The notes under the pieces: model-generated | What the model saw: only the letters and a program-made list of their open reading frames with translations | Told to the model about the DNA's origin: nothing | Databases searched by the model: none | Assembly: GCA_965247665.1 (NCBI GenBank) | Contig: CBDFHH010000001.1 | Location: 1 to 64,000 of the forward strand | From: CAUZWH01 sp965247665 | GTDB lineage: Bacteria; Pseudomonadota; Alphaproteobacteria; SHVV01 | DNA: 64,000 nucleotides | Reading direction: 5' to 3' | In this document: one piece after another, positions 8,522 to 18,258 of the stretch | Layout: the number at the start of each line of letters is the position of its first letter | Position numbering within the stretch: the first letter of the stretch is position 1 | Position numbers and translations under genes: made by a program

Positions 8522-9514
8522 TCAATCGGCCCCGAGGTCGAACGACACGCCGATCCGCGACCGCGCGCTCCGGGCCAACAGACGGTCGCCCAGTACAAGG
8601 TCCTGGACCGCGGTGCCCAGTGACTTGAACACGGTGATCTGGTCGTCCCTCGTGCGGCCCGGCAGCTTGCCGGCCAGCACCGCGCCGATCTCACCCTTGA
8701 TCTGTTCCTCGGTGATGGCGCCGCTCTGCAAGGCCATCAAAATGTCTCCGGCCCGCGCCCGGCAACTTTCGGCGCTGTCGAGGAAAAAATCAGCGCGAGC
8801 TGCAGCCTCGTCGTCCATCTCACGGTTATTGGGTCTGAAGGCGCCGGCCAGGTTGATGTGGGTTCCTGGTCGCACCTGGGAACCATCGAAGACCGGCGCG
8901 CCGGCACTGGTGACAGTCGTGATAATGTCCGCCTCGGCGGCGGCCTCGTCGGCTGAAAGGTCGCTCGTGACATGGATGCCGGAAAGCGCCGTATTGCTCT
9001 CGACTCGCGCCTTCAGCGCCGCGACCCTCGAGGCGGTCCGGCTAACCAGGACAACCCGCTCGATCGGACGCACGCTACAGATCAGCCTGATGCTGGGATA
9101 GGACAGCTTCCCGGCGCCATAGACGGCAAGGGTGCGGGCATCGTTACGGGCGAGGACGCCAGTCGCCGCGGCGAGACCCCCGGCGGTGCGGTAATCGGTA
9201 AGGTGAACGGCGGACACGACCCCCTTTGCCTGCGTCGAGTGCGCGTCGAGCAAGATCACCAACGCCATGGTCACCAACCCACCGGGCGCCGAGGGATCGG
9301 ACCTGCTTGCGATCAATTTGAGCCCCAATACCTGGTCGTGGACCAGACCCGGCATGACCAACGCGACACTCTCAGGATCGCGTTGAATGAACTCCGTTCG
9401 GAGCGGCACCTCGGCGCCACCCGTCGACAGCAGCTTGAAGGCCTCAGCCGAAGCCTCAATCGCTTCTTCGGGGGAGAGCAATCGGGCCACGTCCAGTTCG
9501 GAGAGCAGCTTCAC
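8522..9514 (-). CDS. ornithine cyclodeaminase / mu-crystallin family dehydrogenase
   Basis: About 330 residues. The family reduces or cyclises imino/amino acids with NAD(P). Visible features are the N-terminal LLSPEEAIEASAEAF, the substrate-binding GLKLIA stretch, a Rossmann start LAVYGAGKLSYPS and the C-terminal KSLGTAVQDLVLGD. Two consecutive GTG codons are possible starts; the one at 9512-9514 forms a 4-nt GTGA overlap with the stop of the upstream M20 gene and is preferred for translational coupling. Proline, ketimine or N-methylated products are all possible. Confidence 0.85.
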   Translation of the reverse strand: MKLLSELDVARLLSPEEAIEASAEAFKLLSTGGAEVPLRTEFIQRDPESVALVMPGLVHDQVLGLKLIASRSDPSAPGGLVTMALVILLDAHSTQAKGVVSAVHLTDYRTAGGLAAATGVLARNDARTLAVYGAGKLSYPSIRLICSVRPIERVVLVSRTASRVAALKARVESNTALSGIHVTSDLSADEAAAEADIITTVTSAGAPVFDGSQVRPGTHINLAGAFRPNNREMDDEAAARADFFLDSAESCRARAGDILMALQSGAITEEQIKGEIGAVLAGKLPGRTRDDQITVFKSLGTAVQDLVLGDRLLARSARSRIGVSFDLGAD

Positions 9515-10737
9515 CACCCGTCGACCGCCTCACTTAAGATAGACTTCACCGCCGTCGCCAGAACCCGACAGCCGAGCACGATGTCGGCCTCTTCTGTATC
9601 TTCGGCGATGTCGTGACTACGGCCACCGATGCTGGGGACGAACATCATGGCTGTTGGCATGTGTCGACCCAGGACCATTGCGTCATGTCCAGCGCCACTC
9701 GGCATGCGTATCCAAGCTGCCTCGTGCGTCGCGGCTGCAGTGGCAATCCGGTCGCCGAGACTAGAATCCATCGGCGTCGGCTTCAAACTCACGACCTTCG
9801 CCGCATCGACGGACACCGGGCCCGCCATGGCCTGATCCGCCAGTTCGCGCAAACGGGCCTCCAATCTGTCCAGGACTTGAGACGAGGTATCGCGGAACTC
9901 GACAGACAAGACGGCGCGCGCGGGCACGACATTCGGCGCTCCCGGTTCGAACACCGCATCGCCGAGGTTCCATACCGTGTTCTCGGCGGCAAGCCTCCGG
10001 AAATCCGACTGCAGCTTATACGCCACGTCGATGAGAGCGGCGCCCGCGTCCTTACGCATGACCATCGGCGTCGTTCCCGCATGGTCGGCCTGGCCGGTGA
10101 AGCTGAGCCGAAACCGCCGGATTCCGACGATCGCGGTGACGATGCCGATACGCTTGTTTTCCGCTCCGAGCCTCGGTCCCTGCTCGATATGCGCTTCCAG
10201 ATAGGCCGTGTGGCGTCCCGGCTTGAGCTGCGCGGCGCCTCGCTCCGCGAGGTCATACGCGGCCATGGCCTCACGCAGCGGGTGGCCGCGGCCGTTCATG
10301 GCAGCGTCGATCTCTTCGTCCGCCAGCTCGCCGCAAAACGTGCGGCTCCCGAGGCATGGAAGATAGGCGCCTTCCTCGTCCTGGAAGGCAATAACATCGA
10401 CACCGCCCTCTGTCGCGCCGCTCTCGACAAGCGCGCGAGAGATTTCCAGGCCGTAGATCACCCCCATTGCGCCATCGAGCCAGCCACCCTGTGGCACGCT
10501 GTCGGTGTGCGAGCCCATGACGATCTTGCTGCCGCCAGTCGGTGAAGCTCCGAAGACGTTGCCAACACTGTCGATATAAGCGTCCAGACCAGAGTCGATC
10601 ATCCGATCACGCAGCCACTGTCGCGCCTGCATGTCCTGTGGCGAAAACGCGGTGCGGTCCACACCGGTGCCAAGCTTGCCGAAGGTCGCGAGCTTACGGA
10701 GATCCTTCATAAGACGATCGCCGTCGATTTCGACCAT
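9511..10737 (-). CDS. M20-family Zn amidohydrolase (allantoate amidohydrolase / N-carbamoyl-amino acid hydrolase type)
   Basis: 408 residues from the ATG at 10737. The bimetal M20 core shows GSHTDSVPQGGWLDGAMGV (metal His and bridging Asp), FQDEEGAYLPCLGSR (catalytic Glu-Glu), LEAHIEQGP, the dimerisation-domain ADHAGTTPM and the terminal GAGHDAM plus SIGGRSHD. These match the AllC/HyuC group that hydrolyses N-carbamoyl or allantoate substrates. It overlaps the cyclodeaminase-like gene by 4 nt and the two form an operon, suggesting release of an amino acid by decarbamoylation followed by oxidation or cyclisation. A longer reading upstream lacks a good start. Confidence 0.85.
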   Translation of the reverse strand: MVEIDGDRLMKDLRKLATFGKLGTGVDRTAFSPQDMQARQWLRDRMIDSGLDAYIDSVGNVFGASPTGGSKIVMGSHTDSVPQGGWLDGAMGVIYGLEISRALVESGATEGGVDVIAFQDEEGAYLPCLGSRTFCGELADEEIDAAMNGRGHPLREAMAAYDLAERGAAQLKPGRHTAYLEAHIEQGPRLGAENKRIGIVTAIVGIRRFRLSFTGQADHAGTTPMVMRKDAGAALIDVAYKLQSDFRRLAAENTVWNLGDAVFEPGAPNVVPARAVLSVEFRDTSSQVLDRLEARLRELADQAMAGPVSVDAAKVVSLKPTPMDSSLGDRIATAAATHEAAWIRMPSGAGHDAMVLGRHMPTAMMFVPSIGGRSHDIAEDTEEADIVLGCRVLATAVKSILSEAVDGW

Positions 10738-10970
10738 GGCTGTCCCCGCTTTGCGAGTCTTTGTAGGTGCGAAACGCCTTGATCGCCGACTATGACAGGC
10801 TCCCTTGCGCCTTAGCGCATGCATTGTCACGTCTGCGTCAGGCACAGTCAACGAAATCCCCGCCATGATGATGTACGAGAGTTTATTGTCTAATTCCGGC
10901 TGGTCACTCTCCCGGGTCTATAGTGCGGGGTCGCGGCGACGCGCCCCAAGAGACGAGAAGGAGAGTGACC

Positions 10971-11660
10971 ATGGGTGAGTATGTCGGCTTTGACGTATCG
11001 AAGGAAGAGACGGTGTTTTGTGTGAAGGAGGCGGAGGGAGAGGTGTTGGCGCAGGGCAAGGCGGCGACGGATCCGCAGGCCTTGTTCGAGGTTCTGAAGG
11101 CGCATTGTCTGTGTCCAGAGCGGATTGTCATGGAGACGGGGACGCTGTCGGGGTGGCTGGCGCGGGGTCTGGGGGCGTTGGGGATCGTGGTGCATGTGAT
11201 CGACGCCCGCCAGGCGCATGCGGTGATGCGTCTTCAGCCCAACAAGACCGATGTCAAGGATGCGGAACTGCTGGCGGAGACCGCGCGCTCGGGCTTCTGC
11301 CGTGCGGTTGCGGTGAAGAACGCGGCGGCGCAGGAGGACCGGGTTTTCTTGAAGGCGCGGTCTCACTTGGTGGGTCAGCGGCGCGATACGGAGAACGCGA
11401 TTCGGGGTCTTCTGGGCTCGTTGGGCCTGCGCTTTGCCAAGAGATCGGGCAAGCTGGCGCGCCAGGTGCGCGCCGTTCTCGAGGACCATCCCGAGCTGGA
11501 TCCGGCGATCGAACCGCTGTGGTCCTCCCTGGCGGGCTTGAAGCGGGCGATCGCGGAGTTGGACGAAGCAGTCGCGGTGCGGGCCAAGGACGAGGCGGTC
11601 TGCCGCCTGCTGATGACCACACCAGGCGTCGCACCATGCGGTGCTAAGCAGTTGATATAG
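10971..11660 (+). pseudogene. truncated IS110-family transposase
   Basis: 229 codons starting at an ATG preceded by AAGGAGA. The DEDD-type catalytic N-terminal domain is present: YVGFDVSKEETVFCV (first Asp), VMETGTLSGWLARGL, and QPNKTDVKDAELLAE (further acidic residues). The C-terminal Ser-containing transposase_20 domain is absent: the frame breaks just after LLMTTPGV, where that domain begins, and continues for a few codons into the left end of the recombinase element at about 11631. Insertion of that element explains the truncation. Confidence 0.85.
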
Positions 11661-11663
11661 CGG
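11631..11663. repeat. left-end / attachment motif of recombinase element, copy 1
   Basis: GCACC-ATGC-GGTGC (11631-11644) forms a short inverted repeat followed by TAAG and TTGATATAGCG. The same arrangement occurs at 46576-46606 in front of a closely related recombinase gene, although the host DNA to the left differs (IS110 here, an Fpg gene there). That shared boundary marks the left end of a related mobile element. A second shared block, GTGCAGTTGCAG-N-TTGGGG, follows about 25 nt later in both copies. Confidence 0.65.
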
Positions 11664-11750
11664 AGTGTTTTTCCCCGTGCAGTTGCAGATTGGGGCGGAA
11701 GCGGTGGTCGTTTGTACCCCGACTGCAACTGATTGCAGGAGGGAAAACCC

Positions 11751-13199
11751 ATGCCGAAGGCCCATCTCGACCAGGCCGTAGTCAACACTCTCAAGCCGGG
11801 TAAAGCCGCCTACGACATTCGCGACACCGACCTGAAAGGGTTCGGCGTCCGGATGCTGCCTTCGGGCAGCGTACGCTATTTCATTCACAGTCAGCATTTA
11901 GGGCGGCGCGTCTGGAAGATCGTCGGCGAGGTCGAGGTGATGAGCGCCGGCGAGGCCCGCTCCCGGGCGGCGGCGATGCTGGCCGCCATCCGCCGAGGCG
12001 AAGACGCGCCGACGCCGCCTGAAGAGACCGTCTTCGAGGCGGTCGCGGAAGAAGTCTTCCGACGCTACGGTCGCACCTGGAAACCGCGTACCCTGCTCGT
12101 CAACCAAGGCTATTACCGAAATCAGATCCTGCCTTGGTTCCGGGGACGTCAGATCGGCGACATTACCCGCCGTGACGTCCAGCAATGGTTCGCGTCCCTG
12201 CACGCGACACCCGTCGCGGCGGACCGCTCAGCACCGGTCCTTTCGGTGATCATGCGCCAGGCCGAGGTTTATGGCTACCGACCGGAGGACAGCAATCCGT
12301 GTAAGGGCATCAAGCGCTACCGCCGGCAGGGTCGGGAGAGGTTCCTGTCGGCCACCGAGATCCGGCGTCTGGCAGTGGTGCTCGCCGGTCATGAAACTGA
12401 CCACCCGCTGCTGGTCGCCGCCATACGGCTGTTGCTGCTGACCGGGTGCCGCAAGAGCGAAATTCTGACACTGGAATGGACCTGCTTGCGCGAGGGCAAG
12501 CTGTTTCTCCGCGACAGCAAGACGGGGCCGCGCACGGTCTGGCTGTCGTCCGCCGCTCGCGATGTTCTGGACCGGCTGCTCCGACGATCACGATGGATAT
12601 TTCCTGCCCCGCGGGCACGCGGTCCCTTTCGCTCTCAGACCATCTCCCCCTTCTGGTACCAAGTACGGGTGGAAGCGGACTTGCCGGACGTCCGGCTGCA
12701 CGATTTGCGTCATACCTATGCCAGCGTCGCCCTCATGCACGGAGAGACCGTCCTCACCATCGGCAGGCTTCTCGGGCACAACGATCCGGAGACCACTCTC
12801 AAATACACCCATCTTGCCGATGCCGCGGTTTGCGAGGCGGCCGAGGCCGTGGGCGCGGTTCCAGGTGCGCTCCGAGAAGTAGGTCACGGTCACCGCGTCC
12901 GCGGTGTCCTCGCCCGGCATGACGTATTGGACGCGGAAACTGCCCTTGACGATGTTGCGCGGCCCGAACAGCGCCACAGGATGAGTGCGCGGCGCATCGC
13001 GGGCGATCCGCAGGATCCCCCCTTGCAGGAACGGAAGGGATCGGCCGCAGCGGGCGATGCGGGTCAGCGCCTCCCACACGGTGAGGCCCTGGTCGAACAC
13101 GGCATCGAAGCGGTCGCCCCGGGTCTCCCAGACGGCGTCGAGCGCATGAAGTGCTTCGAGATCGATACGGGCGTCGACGAGCCCGGCGCCGTAGCGTGA
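11751..13199 (+). CDS. tyrosine recombinase (P4-type integrase), C-terminus replaced by antisense readthrough
   Basis: Starts at the ATG at 11751 after AGGAGGG. Residues 1 to about 370 are a complete-looking integrase: an N-terminal DUF4102-like arm domain (LKGFGVRMLPSG), a SAM-like core-binding domain, and a catalytic domain with LLTGCRKSE (Arg I), HDLRHTYA (His-x-x-Arg), LLGH and LKYTHLAD (nucleophile Tyr). It is closely similar to the recombinase at 46694. From about position 12858 the frame runs antisense through the phage tail gene fragment and ends at 13199, so the last roughly ten native residues are lost and about 110 foreign residues are added. The catalytic residues are intact; activity is uncertain. 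Confidence 0.85.
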   Translation: MPKAHLDQAVVNTLKPGKAAYDIRDTDLKGFGVRMLPSGSVRYFIHSQHLGRRVWKIVGEVEVMSAGEARSRAAAMLAAIRRGEDAPTPPEETVFEAVAEEVFRRYGRTWKPRTLLVNQGYYRNQILPWFRGRQIGDITRRDVQQWFASLHATPVAADRSAPVLSVIMRQAEVYGYRPEDSNPCKGIKRYRRQGRERFLSATEIRRLAVVLAGHETDHPLLVAAIRLLLLTGCRKSEILTLEWTCLREGKLFLRDSKTGPRTVWLSSAARDVLDRLLRRSRWIFPAPRARGPFRSQTISPFWYQVRVEADLPDVRLHDLRHTYASVALMHGETVLTIGRLLGHNDPETTLKYTHLADAAVCEAAEAVGAVPGALREVGHGHRVRGVLARHDVLDAETALDDVARPEQRHRMSARRIAGDPQDPPLQERKGSAAAGDAGQRLPHGEALVEHGIEAVAPGLPDGVERMKCFEIDTGVDEPGAVA

Positions 13200-14447
13200 T
13201 CTGGCCGCGTCGGCGAAGGCCCAGGCCAGCGAGCGCGTGGCCCAAGGTTCCGACCAGCCGACCTCGGGGTCCCACACCGGCAGTTTGCGGGTGACGATGG
13301 CGTTGACGAGCCGCGCCGAGCGCTGCGAGAGATTGTCGGTGGCGCGCATCTTGACGGCGAGCAGCGTGACGGCGCCGAACTCCGGTGTGTCGTCCAAGAA
13401 CGTCTTGAGACCGCCCCAGCGGAGCTCGTGGCCGGCGCGTGCATCGCCGCTCTTGTCGTTGGTGCGCCGGACCCTCACCTCATAGCGCCCGGCGGTGACG
13501 GTATAGCGGTAACTCTTGCGTTGCGGCGTGTTCTCGGCCGCGGTCACGCTTTCGGAAGCGACCGCGATCCATTCGCCGATCGCCGTTCCGTTATCGTCGA
13601 CGGCGCGGGCCTCGACCTCCCATTCGACGGTGCGGGCGCTGAAGCTGCCATTGTCATTGGCGTAATAGAGCCCGCGCGGCATCACCACATCGATGCCGAT
13701 CCCGGTGGCTTCGGTGCCGGCCGGGTTGGCCGTGAAGGGACCGATCCAGCCATCGCCGACCACCGTGGTCACTTCCTCGCCGGCATCGTTCGTCGTGACG
13801 GCGGTCTCCCGGTCGCTGGCGCCGATCAACTCCTGGCCCGCGACCTGGGGTGCGTTGACGACGTCCGTTTCGAACAGGGTGACGCTGCCACCGGGCGGCA
13901 CGATCTCGGTCTCGATTTCCTCGAAGGAGGCGATCGGGGTGTCCTCGATGCGGATCTGCTCGACCTCGTGCTCGCCCTGGCCGATGCAATGCAGCTGATG
14001 CAGGTACTGGTCGTTGTCGCTGTATTCGGCCCAGGGGGTGACGGCGAGATCGGGAAAGACCCGGTGGCGGCCGTAGACTACGGGGATCGGCTGGGTGAGG
14101 CGTGCCTGGTTGCCGGCAACCACCGGCACGAGCTCGGCGTAGACCTGGCAGACATGGCGGTAATGGCCCTCGGAAAAGAAGCTGTTGGGATCGGCCGCCG
14201 GATCGACGCCGCCGACGAGGTAGGCGATATCGAGCGCGTCGGCGAAGGTGCGCACCAGGATGCTCATGCCGGGCCAGTCCTGGACCGACTTCATGCCGGC
14301 CTCGAGATCGATGCACAGCGTCTCATCCGGCGGCAGGGTGCGGAGCAGCGAGGTCTTGCCGACGCCGGACGGGCCGAACAGCGCGATGGTGGTCTTGCCG
14401 CGGGCCTCGGCGAGGCGCTCGTCGGCGGTGATGATGCGCAGGCTCAT
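12588..14447 (-). pseudogene. fused phage ORF: ATP-binding protein N-terminus joined to tail-tip J-type (TipJ) protein
   Basis: 619 codons, three origins. Residues 1 to about 95 are a phage nucleotide-binding protein with Walker A GPSGVGKTS and a following LCIDLEAG. From about residue 105 (AGNQARLTQPIPVVYGRHRV) to about 530 (VTVTYFSERTWN) it is the middle of a large host-specificity/TipJ tail protein. The last stretch (below about 12858) is antisense to the integrase gene and not real. At least two deletions joined these pieces without closing the frame. The ATG overlaps the TGA of an upstream phage gene fragment (14444-14447), as in an intact phage operon. A functional product is unlikely. 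Confidence 0.7.
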
Positions 14448-14578
14448 GATCTGCCTCCTCTCATGCGCGGCGGCACCCGCCGGGCGCGGATCGCGATGTA
14501 GCTGTAGTCGGCGTCGCCATCGCGGCGCTGAACCAGATGAACGAGGCCCTGCCCGGAGGCCCGCATGGCGCGGGCGGC
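14444..14578 (-). pseudogene. C-terminal fragment of a phage gene upstream of the ATP-binding protein
   Basis: About 44 codons ending in TGA at 14444, read as ASGQGLVHLVQRRDGDAD and then YSYIAIRARR with a basic tail. The TGA overlaps the next gene's ATG, typical of phage early operons. The remainder is replaced by IS21 sequence at about 14580. The function is unknown to me. Confidence 0.5.
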
Positions 14579-14593
14579 GAGGCGGTCGGTTAC

Positions 14594-15061
14594 GTCGGCC
14601 GGGTGGTGATCGGTTGCGGCGGAGAGGTCATTGCCCGCCATCCCCGGCCCTATGAGCGAGAGGACACGATCTTCGAGCCGATCCACTATCTGCCCCTGAT
14701 CGAGCAGAAGATCGGCGCGCTGGATCAGGCGGCGCCGCTTGCCGGATAGGAGCTGCCGCCCGCGTTCCAGACCCTGCGCCGCCTGATGGAGGCGCGCTCG
14801 CCCAAGGCGGGGCGGCGGGAGTATGTGCAGGTCCTGCGGCTGCTGGAGAGCTTCGGGCTGGAGGATCTCGACGGCGCCGTGAAGGACGCCCTGCGCCTGG
14901 GCGCCATCGGCTTCGACGCGGTCAAGCATCTGGTGCTGTACCGGGTCGAGAAGCGCCCGCCGAAGCTCGACCTCGACGTCTACCCGTATCTGCCGAAGGC
15001 CACCGTCGGCAGGACCTCGGCCACCAGCTACATGTGCCTGCTGTCGGAAGACGCGGCATGA
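14594..15061 (+). pseudogene. istA: istA transposase, C-terminal remnant with internal stop
   Basis: The reading RVVIGCGGEVIARHPR, YEREDTIFEPIHYLPLIEQK and GALDQAAPLAG is the IstA C-terminal beta-barrel region. The TAG at 14747-14749 replaces the Trp expected in LAGWELPP, a G-to-A nonsense change. The frame then continues normally (PPAFQTLRRLMEARSPKAG through YPYLPKATVG) to a TGA at 15059-15061. That stop overlaps the istB start, as is usual for IS21. Confidence 0.8.
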
Positions 15062-15821
15062 CGGACAGGCCCCACATCCTGCTGGCACACCACCTCAAGG
15101 CCCTGAGGCTGCCGACCTTCCTGCGGGAATACGAGAAAGTGGCGCGCCAATGCGCGGCCGAGGGCCTGGATCATGTGCAGTTCCTGGCCCGGCTGGTGGA
15201 GCTGGAACTGATCGATCGCGAACGGCGCATGGTCGAGCGGCGCATCAAGGCAGCGAAGTTCCGGTCGCCAAGAGCCTCGACAGCTTCGACTTCAAGGCCA
15301 TCCCCGCGCTGAACACGGCGCAGGTGCTGGAGTTGGCGCGCTGCGAGTGGATCGAACGGCGCGAGAACGTCATCGCCCTGGGCCCTTCCGGCACCGGCAA
15401 GACCCATGTCGCTCTGGGGCTTGGACTGGCCGCCTGCCAGAGGGGCCTCTCCACCGGCTTCACCTCGGCCGCCGCGCTCGTGCATGAGTTGATGGAAACC
15501 CGCGACGAGCGCCGCCTCCTGCGGCTCCAGAAGCAGATGGTCGCCTGCAAGCTGCTGATCATCGACGAGTTGGGCTTCGTGCCGCTGAGCAAGACCGGCG
15601 CCGAGCTTCTGTTCGAGCTCATCTCGCAGCGCTACGAGCGGGGCGCCACCCTCATCACCTCCAACCTCCCCTTCGACGAATGGACCGGGACCTTCGGCTC
15701 CGAGCGCCTGACCGGGGCGCTGCTCGACCGTCTCACCCATCACGTCAACATCCTCGAGATGAACGGCGACAGCTACCGCCTCAGGCAGAGCCGCGCACGT
15801 AGAAACAGCGCCGCAAGCTGA
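15058..15821 (+). pseudogene. istB: istB helper ATPase with single-base frameshift
   Basis: The N-terminal part begins MTDRPHILLAHHLKALRLPT at the ATG overlapping the istA stop. At about 15260 one base is missing in the codons for AKFPVAKSL, so the rest (KSLDSFDFKAIPALNTAQVL onward) lies in the next frame. The ATPase motifs are preserved after the shift: ALGPSGTGKTHVALG (Walker A) and LLIIDELGFVP (Walker B). Restoring one base would give a full-length IstB of about 250 residues. Confidence 0.85.
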
Positions 15822-16211
15822 ACCCCGGCACGCCGACGACCGGCCCCGATCAGCCAAGGCGCCCAGCCCCCGCCACCTGTCGTGACGATGCCCGGGCGCT
15901 CACCGTCATCCCGCCATCAAGCGCGCCCGTTGACGGCGCAAACCTGAACCTCAACAAACCGAAATCAGTATGGCCGCCCTTCGGACGGCCGGCGCGCGCG
16001 GACCGCTTGAGCTCTGGATGGCTCCACGGACCGCGCCCGCCGAAAAACCCTCACGCCGCCTCCCGGACCCCAGCCTCACAACCAGACCAACTCACAACGC
16101 CGGCTCACCCAGGGTGGCAGTCTTTTGCGCCGCCCTCTGGCCGAATCTTGATCCGGCGTTGACAGATGGCGTGCTCTGAAGCATGGGCGGCGATGAAAGC
16201 GTGCTTCGTCT

Positions 16212-16511
16212 TCATGTCTTCGCCGCCCATTGAGCGAAAAAAGCCGAGGCTTTGCGTAGAACCTCAACCTCCTCCGTCAGCCGCTTGTTATCCCGGCGAA
16301 GCTGCACCAGTTCAGCGGCCTCGGCTTTCTGCGCAGCGGTCGCCGCGGCCGAGCCCGCGGCCTCAAGCTCGAGCCGCCAGGTCTTCAACTGCGTTGGCGT
16401 GACGCCGAGCTCGGCAGCCACACTGCTATGCGTCGCACCCGGCTCCGACAGCCGGGCAACCGACTGTTCCTTGTACTCCGGCGAAAATCGCCGCCTCGTC
16501 TGCTTTGGCAT
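16212..16511 (-). CDS. IS3-family OrfA transposase component, no orfB present
   Basis: 99 residues: helix-turn-helix RRFSPEYKEQSVARLSEPG and SSVAAELGVTPTQLKTWRLE, then a leucine-rich coiled coil ending LRKASAFFAQWAAKT. This is the standard OrfA architecture. No orfB catalytic gene follows (an IS21 right end lies immediately beyond), so the element is truncated. It is probably not mobile by itself. Confidence 0.8.
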   Translation of the reverse strand: MPKQTRRRFSPEYKEQSVARLSEPGATHSSVAAELGVTPTQLKTWRLELEAAGSAAATAAQKAEAAELVQLRRDNKRLTEEVEVLRKASAFFAQWAAKT

Positions 16512-16638
16512 CTCGTCCCTCCAGGTCGGTATTTAATTTACCGCCTGGTCCGGGATCCGGGAGCAATGTCATTTTTTGTCACCCGACGCCCTCGTCGTCG
16601 AGCACCCATGGACGCATGCGTCCACACCAGCACCATCT

Positions 16639-16980
16639 GCCGATTATTCGTTTGAGTTCATCGGCAACGTCGAAACCATGCGCCAAGCGCTCGAGTGTTG
16701 CCACAAGGGCTGGGGCGAAAGCGTCATCATCGGTGTTGCCGGCGCGGGTCAGAAGATCTCAACGCGGCCATTTCAATTGGTGACAGGGCGCGTTTGGCGC
16801 GGCACTGCATTTGGCGGGGCCAAAGGCCGCACCGAAGTACCGCGCATTGTCGACTGGTACATGGAAGGCAAGATCAATATCGACGATCTCATCACCCACA
16901 CCATGTCCCTTGAGAAGATTAACAATGCCTTCGACCTGATGCATGCAGGTGAGTCGATCCGTAGCGTCGTCACCTTCTAG
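16639..16980 (+). pseudogene. adhC: C-terminal fragment of class III alcohol dehydrogenase / S-(hydroxymethyl)glutathione dehydrogenase
   Basis: About 113 residues remain, beginning ADYSFEFIGNVETMRQALEC and including GVAGAGQKISTRPFQLVTGR, FGGAKGRTEVP and the terminal GESIRSVVTF, all characteristic of the NAD-binding and C-terminal part of glutathione-dependent formaldehyde dehydrogenase. The zinc-ligand N-terminal two thirds are missing, cut at the IS3 fragment. The TAG stop coincides with the CTAG target of the adjoining IS630. Confidence 0.85.
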
Positions 16981-18122
16981 TGCAGTGACTCAGACGGAAG
17001 GTACAGGCATTTGTTTTGTTTTTGCGAGGATGGTTTTAGCGGGTTTGGTCCAGACGAAGGGTTTGGGGTCGTCGTTGTGCTCGGCGATGTAGCGGTTGAT
17101 GGTGGCCTGGAGATCGGCGACGGAGTGGAAGGTACCGCGTCGGATGCGCCGTCGGGTGAGTGCGGAGAAGAAGCTCTCCACGGCGTTGAGCCAGGAACCG
17201 GAAGTGGGGGTGAAGTGGAACACCCAGCGCGGATGGCGCTTGAGCCACTCGATGACCTTGGGCTGCTTGTGGGCGGCATAGTTGTCGAGCACGGCATGGA
17301 TCACCTTGCCTGGCGGGATGACCCGCTCGACGGCGTTGAGGAAGCAGATCAGCTCCTGATGGCGGTGGCGTTGCATGCAGCGGCCGATGACGGTGCCGTC
17401 GAGAATGTTCAGTGCCGCAAACAGGGTGGTGGTGCCGTTGCGCTTATAGTCGTGGGTGATGGTGGCGCAGCGGCCGGGCTTGAGCGGCAGCCCGGGCTGG
17501 GTTCGATCGAGGGCCTGGATCTGCGACTTCTCGTCGATCGACAGCACCACGGCATGGGCCGGCGGGTTCATGTAGAGGCCGACGATGTCTTCGACCTTCT
17601 CGGCGAAGGCGGGATCACCGGAGCGCTTGAAGGTACGGATGCGATGCGGCTGCAGGTTGCAGGCTCGCCAAATGCGCTGCACCGAGCGCAGGCTGATGCC
17701 GACGGCCTTGGCCATGGCCCTGCCGGTCCAATGGGCGGTCTCGCCGGGCGCCTCCTCCTGACAGGTCATGGCGACCACTCGAGCGATCGTCTCCGGCGGC
17801 AGCGGCGCCCTTCCCGGCGGCCGGGTCTTGTCGCGCAGCAGGCCCTCGACGCCTTCCTCGGCAAACCGGCGCTGCCAACGCCACACCGCCGGCCGGCTCA
17901 CGCCGGCCAGACGCGCCACCTCTGCCACCGGCAAGCGCTCGGCCGACGACAGGATGATCCGGACCCGCTGTACGTGCTTGAGCGGGCGAGAACGATCGCC
18001 GACGATCGCCGCCAAACGCGCACGGTCCTCGGCGCCAACAATGACGTTGAGCTCTTGTGCCATCACACGAGAATGACACAGAACTATACTCCCGTGAATC
18101 CTTTGTTTGCGTCAATGCACTA
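16979..18122 (-). mobile_element. complete IS630-family insertion sequence
   Basis: Both ends carry imperfect inverted repeats beginning CTAGTGCA (16978-16985, and inverted at 18116-18123), bounded by the TA target duplication typical of IS630/Tc1-type elements. They share about 17 of the first 24 positions. A single intact transposase gene lies between them. It separates the adhC fragment from a relaxase fragment. Confidence 0.85.
16990..18063 (-). CDS. IS630-family transposase, intact
   Basis: 357 residues. The N-terminal helix-turn-helix reads LPVAEVARLAGVSRPAVWRW; a second DNA-binding region precedes the catalytic core. The DDE triad is visible as SIDEKSQIQALDRTQP (first Asp), AVLDNYAAHK (second Asp) and SGSWLNAVESFF (Glu). 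Its length is normal for the family. The ATG at 18061-18063 is taken as start; a GTG one codon earlier is equally possible, and no good ribosome site is seen. Confidence 0.92.
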   Translation of the reverse strand: MAQELNVIVGAEDRARLAAIVGDRSRPLKHVQRVRIILSSAERLPVAEVARLAGVSRPAVWRWQRRFAEEGVEGLLRDKTRPPGRAPLPPETIARVVAMTCQEEAPGETAHWTGRAMAKAVGISLRSVQRIWRACNLQPHRIRTFKRSGDPAFAEKVEDIVGLYMNPPAHAVVLSIDEKSQIQALDRTQPGLPLKPGRCATITHDYKRNGTTTLFAALNILDGTVIGRCMQRHRHQELICFLNAVERVIPPGKVIHAVLDNYAAHKQPKVIEWLKRHPRWVFHFTPTSGSWLNAVESFFSALTRRRIRRGTFHSVADLQATINRYIAEHNDDPKPFVWTKPAKTILAKTKQMPVPSV

Positions 18123-18141
18123 GCTACCGAAACGATGGTCC

Positions 18142-18258
18142 GCGCCGGCGACCGGAAGATGGACGCGGCGGCGTTTCGGCACGATACCTCCTGCAATTTC
18201 GATCCGCAGCTCCACACTCATTGCGTGATCGCCAATAGGGTCCAGGGCGGGGACGCAC
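18142..18258 (+). pseudogene. fragment of MobF/TraA-type conjugative relaxase
   Basis: About 38 codons read AGDRKMDAAAFRHDTSCNFD, then PQLHTHCVIANRVQGGD. The DPQLHTH segment is the HxH part of the relaxase three-histidine metal site. The rest of the gene is gone on both sides (IS630 to the left). It is evidence of a former conjugative element. Confidence 0.75.

Larger units (their letters stand above)
14594..16164 (+). mobile_element. decayed IS21-family element (3' part of istA, istB, right end)
   Basis: This holds the C-terminal third of istA with a nonsense codon, istB with a one-base deletion, and a right end of IS21 type that finishes in CCGGCGTTGACA near 16164. The istA 5' part and the left inverted repeat are lost at the junction with phage DNA. 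Positions 15822-16164 contain no gene, only the element's non-coding right arm with a GGCCG...CGGCC hairpin near 15970. Confidence 0.75.

Noticed and set aside
12860..13199. Long C-terminal extension of the integrase as a real domain
   Set aside because: It is the antisense strand of the phage tail gene and lacks similarity to integrase tails; the related recombinase at 46694 ends where this stretch begins.
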